A stretch of DNA of 64,000 bases from Hysterangium stoloniferum. Its lineage: Eukaryota > Basidiomycota > Agaricomycetes > Hysterangiales > Hysterangiaceae. Positions within the stretch are counted from its first letter, which is position 1; every line of letters begins with the position of its first letter. The position numbers and the translations under genes were made by a program. Shown in pieces: positions 9,067-20,465 of this stretch. The stretch is taken from positions 1 to 64,000 of the forward strand of contig WHVD01000246.1 in the NCBI GenBank assembly GCA_015178975.1. The letters run 5' to 3'. Below the pieces are notes generated by a model. It searched no databases. It was not told where the DNA came from and saw nothing but the letters and a program-made list of their open reading frames with translations.

Positions 9067-10144
9067 TGTCAACATCCACATTGGCATGTCACTTTCCCCA
9101 TATCCAAAATAGATCCTTTCCACAAAGGGATTACTATCTACATTGCCACTGTTGATGCCACCACATGTACAGTGAAGGTGTGTTAAGAACTGAAAACTGA
9201 CTAATGTCGGTAGGCTGACGGGGACTGATCAGAAGGACTTGGTTTCAGCTTATATGCTGCACCCTCACAATTATCCATCGGGTGTCCTTAAATTTCGGAC
9301 GGGTGGAGACTAATCCTAACGAATTCCTCCCGGTGAGCTACCGATCAGGACTGAAGGATAAGTCAAGTGTCGGGCCAAGGGGTCAGAAGCTGAGAGTGGG
9401 TGAGCGCACACAAAGGCAGATAGTGGAGTACTTAGTATGAGACTTCTAGAGGTGTGAGAGGGTATTCTGAGTCGATATTCTGATTGCCTAGTAACTACAA
9501 CTACAGCGGGTTCATATACAAATATTCAGCGTCTAGAAAATACTAACTAGGAGAAGAGCGGAAAACGGTATGACAAATAAGCTTGACTAGGAACGGGAAG
9601 GTTACAATTAGTTCAGAGGCTGTGAGATAACCGAGAGTGGGATTACGAGAAAAGGAAATAGTCTGAGGGTTACAAGTATATATAGACATGTGTGAAACAT
9701 AGAGTAGAATGGATCATCATAATAAAAGGGACATATCAGAGTTTAACCAGATAGTACAAGTATATTTGACATGGGTGTAAATGGGGTTTGATCACCACAA
9801 AGGCATACGTCAGCATCGGGAGACCGTCGGTTTCTGATGTGAGGACTTGAACAATGACTTGAATCATTGATAGGTGGCGATAACCTTGGGGACCATCGGG
9901 TTGCGACATGGTCATAACAAGGTGTTGTGTTATCTTTTTGTCACTCACCCCCCCATTCACCGATGCTGATGGATCCCCCTTACACTACTCAGTCTTCCTT
10001 TCTTCAATGCAGGAGCCCTTACTAAAAGCAAGCTACAATCCTGCCTCCTTTGCAGGGCACTCCTTCTGGCAAGGTGCTGCCTCCACTGCAGGAGAAGCAG
10101 GCTTTTCCACCATGAGGTTCATGTTGAAACAGCTCAATATGTAG
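9067..10144 (+). pseudogene. Fungal tyrosine-recombinase pseudogene split by a B LTR
   Basis: The 5' part (to 9180) reads VTFPISKIDPFHKGITIYI; the part after the LTR (9920-10144) reads PFTDADGSPLHYS, NPASFAGHSFWQGAASTAG and ends near LKQLNM. This matches the C-terminal catalytic region of eukaryotic tyrosine recombinases of DIRS/Crypton type, where the usual GHSFRRGAA box carries the conserved His and Arg. Here the two Arg positions read W and Q, as expected from CGG/CGA decay, so the enzyme would be dead. A frameshift lies near the C run at 9947-9955. The B LTR sits exactly in the frame with AGGTG duplicated. The stretch 8837-9066 shows nothing I can name. Confidence 0.65.
9181..9919 (-). 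repeat. Solo LTR, family B (739 bp), TSD AGGTG
   Basis: Inverted B LTR with tips TGTTAAGAAC and GTCATAACA, flanked on both sides by AGGTG (9176-9180 and 9920-9924). No internal region is attached, so it arose by LTR-LTR recombination. The shared fold lies at 9235-9287. Confidence 0.9.
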
Positions 10145-10202
10145 CTGAAGATCACCCAGAACACTGAGGGATGAGATGAAAGCAAGCTCTAAGGTTGCTT
10201 TC

Positions 10203-10864
10203 TGTCAGGATCCTATCATCAGACCCCTGCAACTTGGTTTTACCCTCATCAATATCCCCAACCATGGTGTCACCACCTGTGGCATCCCAAGACATGTTTC
10301 TCTGTAGATTTCCTTTTTGGGCATCCTGTCCTGTCTCTGTCCCACCACTCCCCCATTATCTGTGTCTATGTGTATGCTTTATTTGCCACCTCACAACCTT
10401 TAGAATACTTGTGGTTCATCATATTTAGTCTTAGTTTGATCCTCCTGCTTCCCTTGACCCATCACAACTTCTTGCTTATTTGATTGGCCTTCTGATCATC
10501 CATTATACTTTTGTATAAAAGCCCTATCATGTATGCTATAGTTCTTCAGTCCAAATATTGACTTAGATTACCCCTTTGTGTTTAAGCCCCTTTGCTTTCT
10601 CCAAATGCTCTTGAAGACATCATTGGCCAGCTGTGACACTTACCTCCTTGACCCTTAGCATTTCAGCCTTCCAGTTGATTCAGCTAAGTATCATACTACT
10701 TGCTCTTCTCAACATACTGCAGCACCCTAATAGTTTGTTTAAGGGTGCAGCACATAGGTTGAAGCCAAGCTCCACTTGTTTTGTAGCATTGGACCTCCCA
10801 GTTAAGTATGAAATACCCATCAACCCTCCAACATCATTTCCCCTCTTGATTTTAGAGCTTAACA
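10203..10864 (+). repeat. LTR, family C (copy 1)
   Basis: Starts TGTCAGGATC and ends GAGCTTAACA. It has GTATAAAAGCCC near 10513-10524 as a likely TATA box, and the shared fold at 10738-10775 with the hairpin as CAGC/GUUG. It is related to 14062-14494 and to the inverted 40302-40610. No target duplication is visible, and the sequence is AT-rich and old. The left border is set by the TGTCAGG start alone. Confidence 0.5.
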
Positions 10865-12287
10865 GGTGTGATGATGCACTGGGCACTTATCCAAGTGCCC
10901 AGGTTCCCAGGAATTTACAATAGTTGCCTACCTAGGTAATTCACTAACTACTACACCTACAGTGCTAGAGAAAATACTACAAATATTAGAAAGATATAGA
11001 GAGTAGCATAGAACATCATAAAGCTGTAATATCATACTCTAACAGTTCAGCTGGGTAAAGTGGGGCTTATACAGTAAGCTTTACTGTACATCAACCCTTC
11101 ACATTCCCAAGTCCCCAACTTGTCTACTCTTCTCCATTGGAGGATAGTCATAATTCATTGAATATGCAAAATTTTATGAAAAAGTCCTCATATTTTTAAG
11201 TGAGACTATTTCCTTTGGCTATGACTACTTGTTTTAGGAGTTTATATTTCAGTACCCCAAAATTTTATCTTTAACACTTGTATGGTCTTTTAAAATATAC
11301 ACAAATGTCATGATTGAACAAGATTATCTGGATTGTTACCTAATCTTTGGGATAAGATGCATTCTCTAGTATCTCTGTGACTTTTAAAATATCCACAAAC
11401 ATCATAGTTAAACAAGATTATTTGGGCCATGATTTAATCTTTGGGATAAGATGCATTCTCTTGTATATGTATATGCAAAATTTCAAATATAGTTCATATA
11501 ATTTAAATTTATTTGGTTTAGAAAGTTAACCAGAACTATCTGGCCAACCAATCCATGTTATGGAATTTATCCCTAAAAGGATAATCTATATAATGTTTGT
11601 TTGACTAACTTTTGCTTTTGTCAGATACAAGATAAATATTAATATTTCCTTATTCTCCAGAATGTCATCTGATAGACTGAATTTGATTAAATCATAATTC
11701 TACAGCAAACAATATAAATATATATACTTTAGTGGATAAATAACTTTTAAAGTTTTGGGTTATCCTCCATTGGGCTGTGCCCATTCCTTAGCCTCCCAAT
11801 CCACTGGACCTTCACTTTGTCTGCCTGTTGGGAAGGGTAACCTCAATAGGGCCTGTAGACCTCACACAAGGCTAGTAGAAGGCCACAGTATACTAAGTAG
11901 CTACATTATATATATAGGATGAAAAACTACTCACCTAGCAGAGGCATATCTAAAGAGAAAAGGATAATGGGGGGCTTCTGCCAGGTGCTTCATAATATGG
12001 GGTGTCTACAAACAGAATGACAGCTCACCCCAAATGGGCACTAACTATTTACTTTACCTTAGAGATATTCCTAGAGGGTGTACTACATAGCTATTGGAAA
12101 AACATGAGAAAAGTACAGGGAGTAATACTAAAAAAAGTCTCTAATGGTAAAACCACTCAGAAGAATTTATGGGAGAGTTAGTGGCTCTAGGAGGGGATTT
12201 AAAGCTGTAAATAATTGTGAACTTGGTTAAAACATATATAGAAATGATACAGAATTAAAATGTGCAAGAAATTGAATGTCCAATTAC
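10865..12287. other. AT-rich stretch without recognisable gene
   Basis: I see no coding region. It holds a perfect hairpin CTGGGCACTT-atcc-AAGTGCCCAG at 10879-10902, and a diverged tandem duplication with a ~100-bp period (about 11287-11386 and 11387-11470, sharing TTGGGATAAGATGCATTC). CpG is almost absent. Probably decayed transposon interior. Confidence 0.5.
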
Positions 12288-12753
12288 TGTTATGACCAGA
12301 AAACCTGCCAGGACCTGGACCCCATCATACATACACCTGACTCTATATCTTACAAATGATGCACTGGACCCTACCCGGATATTCCAGAATCCCTTGTTTC
12401 CAATTTGTCCTTGCCCGTTTGTTATCTGGTTCAGTATTACCTTTGTTCCTGATTAGTTTTGACACCTGGTTTATTGTATTATTGTATTCCTGTTATGTCT
12501 TTTTGTATGTCTGAATTAATAGTACAATAAACTACTAGTCTATATAGCTAAGTAGTTATTTGTCCATACAATCCAATCAGAAAATCGACTTAGCATCTAC
12601 TTGTCTTTTGCCCATGGGTTTCCTGTCCACCCCCATTTGAAATTGGACAACACAATCTGTGAAGGTACAGCACATAAGCTGAAGCTGAGTCCATTCTTGG
12701 AACTTCCATGGGTTTCCCCCAGAGACTCACCTGTGAGCCTTGCACACTTGACA
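12288..12753 (+). repeat. Old degenerate LTR, family A
   Basis: Starts TGTTATGACC and ends CACTTGACA. It keeps the family-A order: a CACCTGG/CCGG-type stretch with its CpGs lost, a TATA-like CTATATAGCTAAG near 12540-12550, then CCAATCAGAAAATCGACTTAG, then the fold at 12645-12692. Shorter than the young copies by internal deletion. Confidence 0.65.
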
Positions 12754-13110
12754 GTGGGAACTTCAAGATAGCATTGCTGTACTCAATGAATGGTGTGTTA
12801 ACTCCAGAGGTACTTAGCTGTTGTAATGGTGAGTGCCATTCTGATGGACCAGAGAATTGCTAGTCAACTGTTTAGCTTCAATATGAGGAGAACTTTCAAT
12901 AGAAGCTGGCCTTTGAGAAGTCAATGAGGGTTTTCTCATTGTAACATTGCTGGGCAGTTCAAGCCCAGGGGGTCTTCATTGTGGAAGAGAATTGCTCAGT
13001 ATCATTGATGGCTGCTCCTTACCCATCATCATTTTTGGTTACCTAGAGGTAAATCCAAAGGAGTAAAATCTTTCTTCATAGCAAAGGAATGGTCCAGTCC
13101 AGATCACCAC
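12754..13110 (-). pseudogene. gag: Remnant of the 5' gag region of an F-type element
   Basis: Resembles the leader and first gag codons of element F at 32150-32426, including the stretch before the LTR (GGTCCAGTCCAGATCACCAC versus GGTCCGGCCCGGATCGCCAC). Many CpG-type changes are present. It directly abuts an F-type LTR on its right, as expected for the 5' end of a minus-strand element. Confidence 0.5.
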
Positions 13111-14058
13111 TGTGAAGAGTTGTAGAAGTTCTGACCACTCAATATACAAAGAATATCGACCCTCTAGGTACAATAATGTTATATTGACTATTGAAGTACA
13201 ATATAAGTAGGAAGAGAGGAATAATCATCATAAGCAACTGTAAGGGAGCTGGAGGTGATTAAGACAATAAGTGGAATTGACCCTTATGGTACAATTCAGA
13301 TGGAAAGAGTCCAATGAAATGGAATAAAGTAAGAATGGTTTTCGAGAAAGAAAGAAAGAAAAAAAGAGAAAAATGCAAAGAGGTGCAAGCAATGATGAGT
13401 GAGTTTGAGTAGATGGTCCTGGGTTTTGATGGTAAGTATGAAGCTCAGAGAAAAGGTGAGATGTAGCTTATAGCTGTTAGAGACAGCTGAGACAATACCC
13501 CAATCATGGCTTACAGGACACTTTAAATGATGTCTTGGGCAAGTTGTGGTTATATTAAAAACAGTATGAGTTGACTTATTGTAATACACAATCTACAAGT
13601 GGGTAATAGACTTGTAATAATAGTACTTGTTTGTCAATCAATGTGTCAGTTAGTGAATCACCTTCTGACATGATAGGTAGGGTGCTAGTTTAGGTGTACA
13701 CTGGTTCTGGCATGCATTAACCTCAGAAAACATGGTCCACAATTAGCATCCTCCTATGAAAAAGTGAAGAAATGGGTGAACCACCCAGGAAAAGGGTGGT
13801 TTCATCACCAATTCCACCAGGTTACAGGGTAAAAAGGGTCTGATTCTCTAGTTATGCCCACTAGTGTATATAAGACAACACTAAATATGTGCCCATAAGA
13901 GTCTATGTACCCACAAGCATACATAGATCTTCAAACTAATGTAAATGTGTGTAATTGAAGAATTATGTAGTCAAAAAATAGTGGGAAAATAAGAAAGAAA
14001 TATAGGAAATATAATATGATGAAATGATTACATTTCCCAGAAAGGGGTACCTCTCACA
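13111..14058 (-). repeat. F-type 5' LTR, old, with a ~300-bp internal insertion
   Basis: Tips TGTGAAGAG and CCTCTCACA match the LTRs of element F (21611-22240, 32427-33056). The extra length comes from sequence between about 13555 and 13840 that has no match in the F LTRs. Downstream it regains CATACATAGATC and the AATATAATATGATGAA-like 3' part. The homopurine run at 13345-13370 is within it. Confidence 0.55.
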
Positions 14059-14061
14059 ACC

Positions 14062-14494
14062 TGTCATGGCTTCTTGCTTCCCTGATCAGCCTTTAGATCA
14101 TCAATTATACTTTTTTATAAAAACCCTATCTTGTATGTATGCTATAGTTCTGCAGTTCTAATATCAACTGAGATTACCCTCCTTTGTGTTAAAGCCCCTT
14201 TGCTTTCTCCTAATTCTCTGGAAGATGTCATTGGCCAGCCATGACTCTTATCCCCACAACCCTTAGCATTTTGGGCTCCCAGTTGATTCAGCTAAGTATC
14301 ATCTTCAATCCAAAATTGTACTACTTGCTCTTGTCAAAATACTGGAACATCCTAACAGTTTGTGCAAGGTGCAACATATAAGTTGAAGCCAAGGGCCACT
14401 TGTTTTGTAGAATCAGACCTCCCAGTTGAGTACAAAATACCCATCACCCCTCCAACATCACTTCCCCTTTGTCTTTAGACCTTAGATTTTAACA
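14062..14494 (+). repeat. LTR fragment, family C (copy 2)
   Basis: Collinear with 10465-10864, including TTTATAAAAACCC (TATA) near 14110, TTAAAGCCCCTTTGCTTTCTCC, and an end ATTTTAACA. The fold at 14365-14398 carries the double change CAAC/GUUG. The 5' part is missing, apparently removed where the F-type LTR abuts. Confidence 0.55.
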
Positions 14495-14859
14495 GTATAT
14501 TAGAACTCAAGCTCACACAATGTTATTCTCTAGTCATGGACAACCAAAACCCTCTTGACTCAAGACAAGAAGCTATCAGAAGGATTACTCTCTATACTAC
14601 TGATTGACAATATGTAGGATCCCTGCTAATGACACTCCTAGATTATGTTTCAAATGTGTGAACCCTGGCAAGCCTGCCACAACCTCTCCTTCCCCCAAGT
14701 GCTTGTGGTAGTGTTTTCCAATATGTATGTCCCACCCCCTCCTCCATCAATTCACACAATCCACAATAGTTCATATCACAGTAGTCATCCCAGTGGCAGC
14801 CCATCTAGCTTGGACCTCTGAGTTCCCATCATAGGTCCCACTACAGTTCTGATCCTAGC

Positions 14860-15360
14860 TCTCACCATAGTAGTCATGGTGGCAGACCTCCAAGTTCTCC
14901 CCACCATAGCTCACATCACAGTTCTTCTCATTCTGGCAATACCTCAGCAGGCACATCTCATAGTCCCACATCAATTCCTGAATGCAGTCTCAGGACAGCA
15001 CTTGAAGGGCTCACCACCTTCCTTGAAAACAATCAAGGGAAGTCTGCCTGGCATGCCAAGGTCAAGGAACCTGATGTTTTTCATGGAACTGACACTTCAA
15101 GGTTGTGGCCATTGCATATGCAGTGCAACCTCAACTTCAATGACTGCCCTGACAAATTTTCCACCAACAGAAGCAAGGTTATGTTCCCTTTATTGTTTCT
15201 TTGGTGCATTGCCATGAATTGAGTCAAGCCTGCACTCAACAACCTTGATGATTATCAACCTGGCTGGCATCAACAACTACTCATCCTTCATCACAGAAAT
15301 TAGACTTCATTTTGGGCCCCATGATGCTGTCAGCAATGCCAAAGCTGCTTTTGGTGTGTT
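14860..15360 (+). pseudogene. gag: Ty3/gypsy Gag (capsid) pseudogene
   Basis: After a Ser/His-rich lead (SSHHSSHGG, SPHHSSHHSS) frames give VKEPDVFHGTDTSRLW, QCNLNFNDCPDKF, VKPALNNLDDY and SSFITEIRLHFGPHD. This is the order seen in basidiomycete gypsy capsid domains (EPDxFxGSD..., LNF.DRP, FGPHDP). At least one stop (after IAMN) and one frameshift. The capsid breaks off soon after FGPHDAVSNAKAAF and runs into the copia-type piece. 14495-14860 has no clear gene. Confidence 0.65.
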
Positions 15361-15363
15361 TAC

Positions 15364-16065
15364 ATGGGAGCACTTCTCACTCTCAAGGATGTGTGGGACA
15401 TCATCAATGGTTTGGAAACTCAACTGCCTGGTTCACCCTCTTCAAAATTGGTCCATGTGTTCACTAAAAAACAACAACTTGCACATTTGGAACTCATCCT
15501 TGGCATTGAACTGGAGCAAATCCCTCACCTCTATGAAAATGATCCTATCATCTCTTGGGAAAATTTGTGCCCAGTGCATGTCATCTGCAGATTCACACCT
15601 CATCTCACTCTTTGCTGCCACTTCCTAACCATGAAGAAAGATGACACATAGAGGGTGCAGCTATAAATTGCCACTGTGAAGCACACCTCACAATGCCTTA
15701 GCCATTGTGACCAGTCCTCCATCAAATGACATGGACACTACCCTCCATCATTGGTCAAAACCTGTGAAGAAGAAGAAACAATTTTAGTCCTCACCAACAG
15801 CCTTGATGACTCATATGACAAGTTCATTGTCAGCTTGGATTCCATTCTGCCTGAACAACTCACCCTCAAATATGTCATCAATTGTCAACTCAACAAGGAG
15901 CCAGGCCAGCTTGGCCCTCATACTTTATCTATAGTTAATAACAATTTTGGAACTCAGGCCCTTTTCACTGCCTGTGGCTGTACAGTTTACTGCCCCCCGA
16001 ATGTCCAATGTTTTAATTATGGTGGATAAAGTCATTATGGGACTGACTGCCCCCAGCCCTAGGGC
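15364..16065 (+). pseudogene. gag: Copia-type gag relic with zinc knuckle (copy 2)
   Basis: Contains LKDVWDIINGLETQLPGS, LTNSLDDSYDKFIVSLDS and LPEQLTLKYVINCQLNKE, the last two typical of UBN2/copia Gag. The knuckle near 16005-16050 reads CFNYGG, a stop, then SHYGTDC: CX2CX4HX4C with the second Cys changed to Tyr and a stop inside. It is non-functional and is the homologue of 4693-5230. Confidence 0.6.
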
Positions 16066-16753
16066 CTCCACCAACAAAAATGTTGCTGACTCCCATGATA
16101 TCATCGAAGCAAGCACCGCAGAGTATGCAATGGGTATGTATCATGCGACTACCATTCATATTCTAAGGAGTGTCATCGACGTCTCGATTACAGGAGTGTG
16201 TTGAAGTTTTAGCCGTTCGGGAATAATCTCGACATAATGACACTTGCGGGTCTTAGTATATTTCACGTTAAGCTACATGGTTCTATACAGTACCTTAGTA
16301 ATATTTTTGTTCGCGTCCACTGTGTACCGACGTATACCCCCTTCCCCCCTTCGCCCCTTTGCGTCGACACCGCTTCCCCAGTTCAGTTTATTTGTTGCTT
16401 CATCCCCACACATTTTTGCTTCCACCGGCTTCATCTCCGGCCGCACAAGAGAGTGGCGACGCAATATAGTTTGCTTGTCCACCTCCACACGGACAGAGAA
16501 TGGGGATGAAGGGGCGAGGGAGGAATCCAAAATGTCTGAAAAGGTTAGACCGCGGTCACCAGACTATTTTTTATCCGTTCCATCTTTAGTCCCAATGTGG
16601 GCGGGGTCTATTGTACTTCTCGCGCGTATGAAGATCTGACAACTCGGTAGAAACACCGGGAAGCTTTAGAATGCTTTAGGCATAGTGGAAGCCAGTAGGG
16701 ATACGTGACACTCAGGGCCTATTGTAAGGAAGAGCCTTCGTGGCGCCCGCTGT

Positions 16754-17140
16754 CAAGGAAATAATGCAAAGAAGCCTTGATAATTCATTTACATTCATTC
16801 ACCTGGACCTCAGAGCCTACAAAACCTTGCGTGAACTGCCTTTTCACCACTCCCATCTTTATCCCCTTTATTTTTCTTCAACCATATGATCATTCCACAA
16901 GATATAGCAGAGATATATCACGATGCGTATGCCTTTTTCATCAGAGTGCGAGCTGAAAAAGGCATACGCATCGTGATATATCTCCGCTATATCTTGTGGA
17001 ATGATCATATGGTTGAAGAAAAATAAAGGGGATAAAGATGGGAGTGGTGAAAAGGCAGTTCACGCAAGGTTTTGTAGGCTCTGAGGTCCAGGTGAATGAA
17101 TGTAAATGAATTATCAAGGCTTCTTTGCATTATTTCCTTG
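16754..17140. repeat. Near-perfect 187-bp inverted duplication with 13-bp spacer
   Basis: The arm 16754-16940 is repeated in reverse complement at 16954-17140 with one mismatch that I can find. After the second arm the direct sequence starts again (17142 onwards repeats 16683 onwards), giving the order direct, inverted, direct. The arm covers the H-gene 5' flank and its first exon. Transcription across it would give a long hairpin RNA. Confidence 0.85.
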
Positions 17141-17322
17141 AAGCCAGTAAGGATACGTGACACTCAGGGCCTATTGATAAGGAAGAGCCTTCGTGGCGCC
17201 CGCTGTCAAGGGCCTTGATAATTCATTTACATTCATTCACCTGGACCTCAGAGCCTACAAAACCTTGCGTGAACTGCCTTTTCACCGCTCCCATCTTTAT
17301 CCCTTTATTTTTCTTCAACCAT

Positions 17323-17949
17323 ATGATCATTCCACAAGATATAGCGGAGATATATCACGATGCGTATGCCTTTTTCATCATTCATCGCGCGCACTCTCAT
17401 TTTTTACCCCAGTACTTATATGCCGCGGGCAACTACTCCTCCCCCTCCCCCTCCCCCTCCATTGCCCGAGCTCGCTGCGACCGCGCCGGGGACACCGGCG
17501 ACCACCACCGGCAGCAGCGACGACGACGTTCCTGATGATGGAGCATATTTGAATGAGGAGTATGTATTGAGCTACACTCGTATATTATATTGACAAATCC
17601 ATTACAGATCTGGGACGCGTTGCGCAGTAACAATAATAGCCGCAAAGGTTGGTCACGGGCAAGGTACAAGTATCATATCCCTAAATATCTAGCATACTAA
17701 CTATTTCAAAATAGCATCGCTCACCAACCCCTTAAACTAAAGATCTCATGGGGCCACTGCGGAGCAACGCGCTTCCTATCAGCCCATGAGAATGCAAGAG
17801 AGTGGTTAGGTATTAATGATCACTGCCTCGTATATGTATCATTTGTAAATCTCTTCCTCTCGTCCACAAACTACCACCCCGGTCGCTTCATCCTTAATAA
17901 AAGAGACATCAAAACTACTTTATCCAAATTTGTAAACAAAATGTACTGA
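17323..17949 (+). CDS. Intact four-exon gene of unknown function (H gene, copy 2)
   Basis: Exons 17323-17363, 17413-17563, 17608-17663 and 17715-17949. Introns are 49, 44 and 51 bp with GT...AG ends, and phases 2, 0 and 2 fit together, giving 160 aa with no stop. The start MIIPQDIAEIYHDA was chosen because it is kept in copies at 6060 and 34038. Then come a Pro-rich tract (about 20-27), an Ala/Thr/Pro segment, an acidic SSDDDVPDD stretch (about 48-56), AYLNEEY, IWDAL, RKGWSRA, and a C-terminal block with SWGHCGATRFLSAHENA, REWLGINDHCLVYVSF and a basic end. No signal peptide or membrane segment. I do not recognise the family. It could be a host gene captured by a repeat or a transposon gene. 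Intron 2 uses GTATTG, so that junction is the least certain. Confidence 0.6.
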
Positions 17950-19189
17950 CTTCATATCCGCACTGTGGGCTGTGTAGGTGTGGCAGGGCAAAGGCGGACA
18001 GCCAGCACACTTGCATGGATTTGTTTGCGCATGGTGTGTCCCTCACAAGCACGTGAAATCACTGCTTCGACGACTTCTTGATTTTGAGCACAGGTATTAA
18101 TTATATGACACCATCGATCACTAATTATGGATGTCGCAAGTGACGGTTCAGAAACAGTTGGTTTATCATAGGTGATGCAGATATATCTCATAGGATAATA
18201 TATCATGTTTTCCGATGGTTGTAGATATGATATCACCTAGCACTCAGGATCTAGCGCATACTATCCGGGACTCTGACTTCCTAGTTCAAGATAAGATGGC
18301 AACTAACCTGACCACATGTCAATATTGGCCTCTAACGTACACCGTCCACAGATGCGAAAATGTTCGATTGCAGTTCATTTTCTCTCGGGCCTGCCAAGTA
18401 CTATTGTCAGTCTGGATGCAAGAAGCGAATTTTGAATAATGAACTCAGACCACATATATTGTTATCTCTTTCCGCATCTTAATGCATGCTTTATCCCTTC
18501 TACAAAACTTCAATTTCGTCGGTCATGTCCCTCGATTCCCTCAGCACTTCGGATTCCTCTTCTCCCCTCAACTTGAAAGGGAACTGCCATCATGGACATG
18601 ATAGATCACCACGTCCCCCCCTTGTTATCTCTCCGAAGCCATGTGATGCTTACAATATCTTGTTGTCGTACCAGTCTAGCACGAGCCAAGTAGATCCAGG
18701 GATGACGTGCCCGCTGAACGGCATCAACCTCGTGAGGAGACAAGTGAACCGTCAAATACAATATTGCTCTCATGCATCATTACATTTACACTCATAGGGG
18801 GCATTTTTTTGTGAGTGGTGTTCGGTGAGTGTTGTGGGATATATTTGATTATTCACTAGGAATAACAGGGATTTGTGTTAACATTTTCACCCAATATCAC
18901 TTATATAATATGGTATTCGATGACTACCTAGGTGTCGGTGTGTCTCGCTGCGAGCATATCCAACCATTTATGCTGCCGTCTTTTGCATTTCTATGCGGAT
19001 ATCCCCTCCCTGCGCTGACCCCCCACGGCACTACCACTGGCACCTACGATGATGGGTCCCTCGTAGGACAGAGTCCGATGCCTGCCCGCTGTTAAAGGGA
19101 AGCCTTCGATTGCTCATTCGCATCCATTCGTCTGTGGGAGGTAGGGGCGGCGATGCCCGTAAAACACACTCAGTGTGTATCTGATACCA

Positions 19190-19540
19190 TAATACAGCAT
19201 AAAGATATCACAATGCGTGTGGTGTATTATTTATAGTCCTTCATGGCTTGCATCCTCATTTTTTTCTCCAGGATTTATGTCTCAGAAGCAGCCGCCGAAT
19301 ATTACCCGCCTCTCGATGTCTCTGCCACGACACAGAACACACTAGCGACCACTACTGCCATGGCAGTGGTGATGATGATTTTCCTGACGATGAGGCGTAC
19401 TTGAATGACGGGTAGCATGTCCTGAAGTTAAAGCTATTCATATATTATATTGACAGATCCATTACAGACCTGGGACGCAGTACGAGAGGGCCAGAGCTGG
19501 AAGACTTTCTACTTTCGATTAAATCAGTGTAAGCTTAGCC
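19190..19540 (+). pseudogene. Decayed paralogue of the H gene (copy 2)
   Basis: Matches 8241-8580: exon with SDHYCHGSGDDDFPDDEAYLND in one frame, preceded in another frame by YVSEAAAEYYPPLDVSATT. A frameshift separates the two halves and a TAG follows YLNDG. An ATTACAG acceptor precedes ACCTGGGACGC (TWDAV). Confidence 0.4.
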
Positions 19541-19789
19541 AAAAATTAGAGGGTTATCTCGAGACTGTGACTATAAGCTCCTTGAGTATAAATGAATGAC
19601 TCACAAAGGAAACTACTAGATAGTTCTATATTACTATTATTAGATCTTTCAAGTGCTAATAAGTCTCACAAGATTCCATAAATTGATGTACTAGTGCATT
19701 CTCTGAAATATACATATTTCATGCATGAATCATGACGCCAGTGTCCGATATGTGGCAACTTGTTGTTCACAGATATTCCATGCTGCACA

Positions 19790-20133
19790 TTGATGTATAA
19801 TCCTCCTTTAATCAATAGGGGAAAGCTTGGAAGGACATCCTCCTTTCAGGTTTTATTTGTCCATGCCCATCTCCTGACCAATTCTAATTATTAGTAGACT
19901 TGCTAAGACCTATTATAGAGGCCACATTCCTATTGGAGAGTCCAGTTTGGAGGAGAGAGATGGCCTATCCTCTTTTGAGAGGAGAAACAGCTTTCATGAT
20001 GAGAGAAATAGTTGAAATGTGACTGTGACAGTCACATATCAATTAGAACATTGAATATATGTCACATGTTTTATTTTGGAATTTTTCCATTCCTCTAGTG
20101 GATGCTATGATAGAGTAAAATCAGTGAAAAGAG
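19790..20133. other. Unassigned AT-rich stretch
   Basis: Between the end of unit H and the first Tc1-type tip. I see no gene or repeat I can name here. Confidence 0.4.
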
Positions 20134-20465
20134 CAGGGGACACAACTGTCCCAATGATTGGTTATTTTTTAATATTCACTGTGATACCAATTCCCATCAG
20201 AATTATGTCATCTTTGGATATGTGAGGATTAGTATGTTCAGGTACAGTTGGTCAAAAAACTGCCCCAATGTTTGTGCATTTTAGAAAGATTGATATTGTG
20301 TGAAGGAATGACATCAGCAAAATTTCTGAAGAATTCACATGATATACTAGAACATGTTGGCTATCTACCAACTTAAGAAATAATGTGATTCCGATCAAAA
20401 CTCTTTGCTCAATAAATCAAACAAAATAATCACTCATTGGGGCAGTTTTTTGACCCTCTATTATT

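Larger units (their letters stand above)
15447..19788 (+). repeat. Duplicated segment, copy 2 (copia gag relic plus unit H)
   Basis: Partner of 4693-8836. It keeps most CpGs, so the duplication is fairly recent. It holds the intact four-exon gene and the inverted duplication, and lacks the 285-bp insertion of copy 1. In 17950-19190 I see conserved but unassigned sequence; short frames there are not preserved between copies. Confidence 0.8.

Noticed and set aside
11287-11470. Direct repeats as a CRISPR-like array
   Set aside because: Only two diverged ~90-bp units, in a eukaryotic repeat context.
17952-18236. 94-codon minus-strand frame in unit H
   Set aside because: Not kept open in the other H copies and lacks a recognisable domain.
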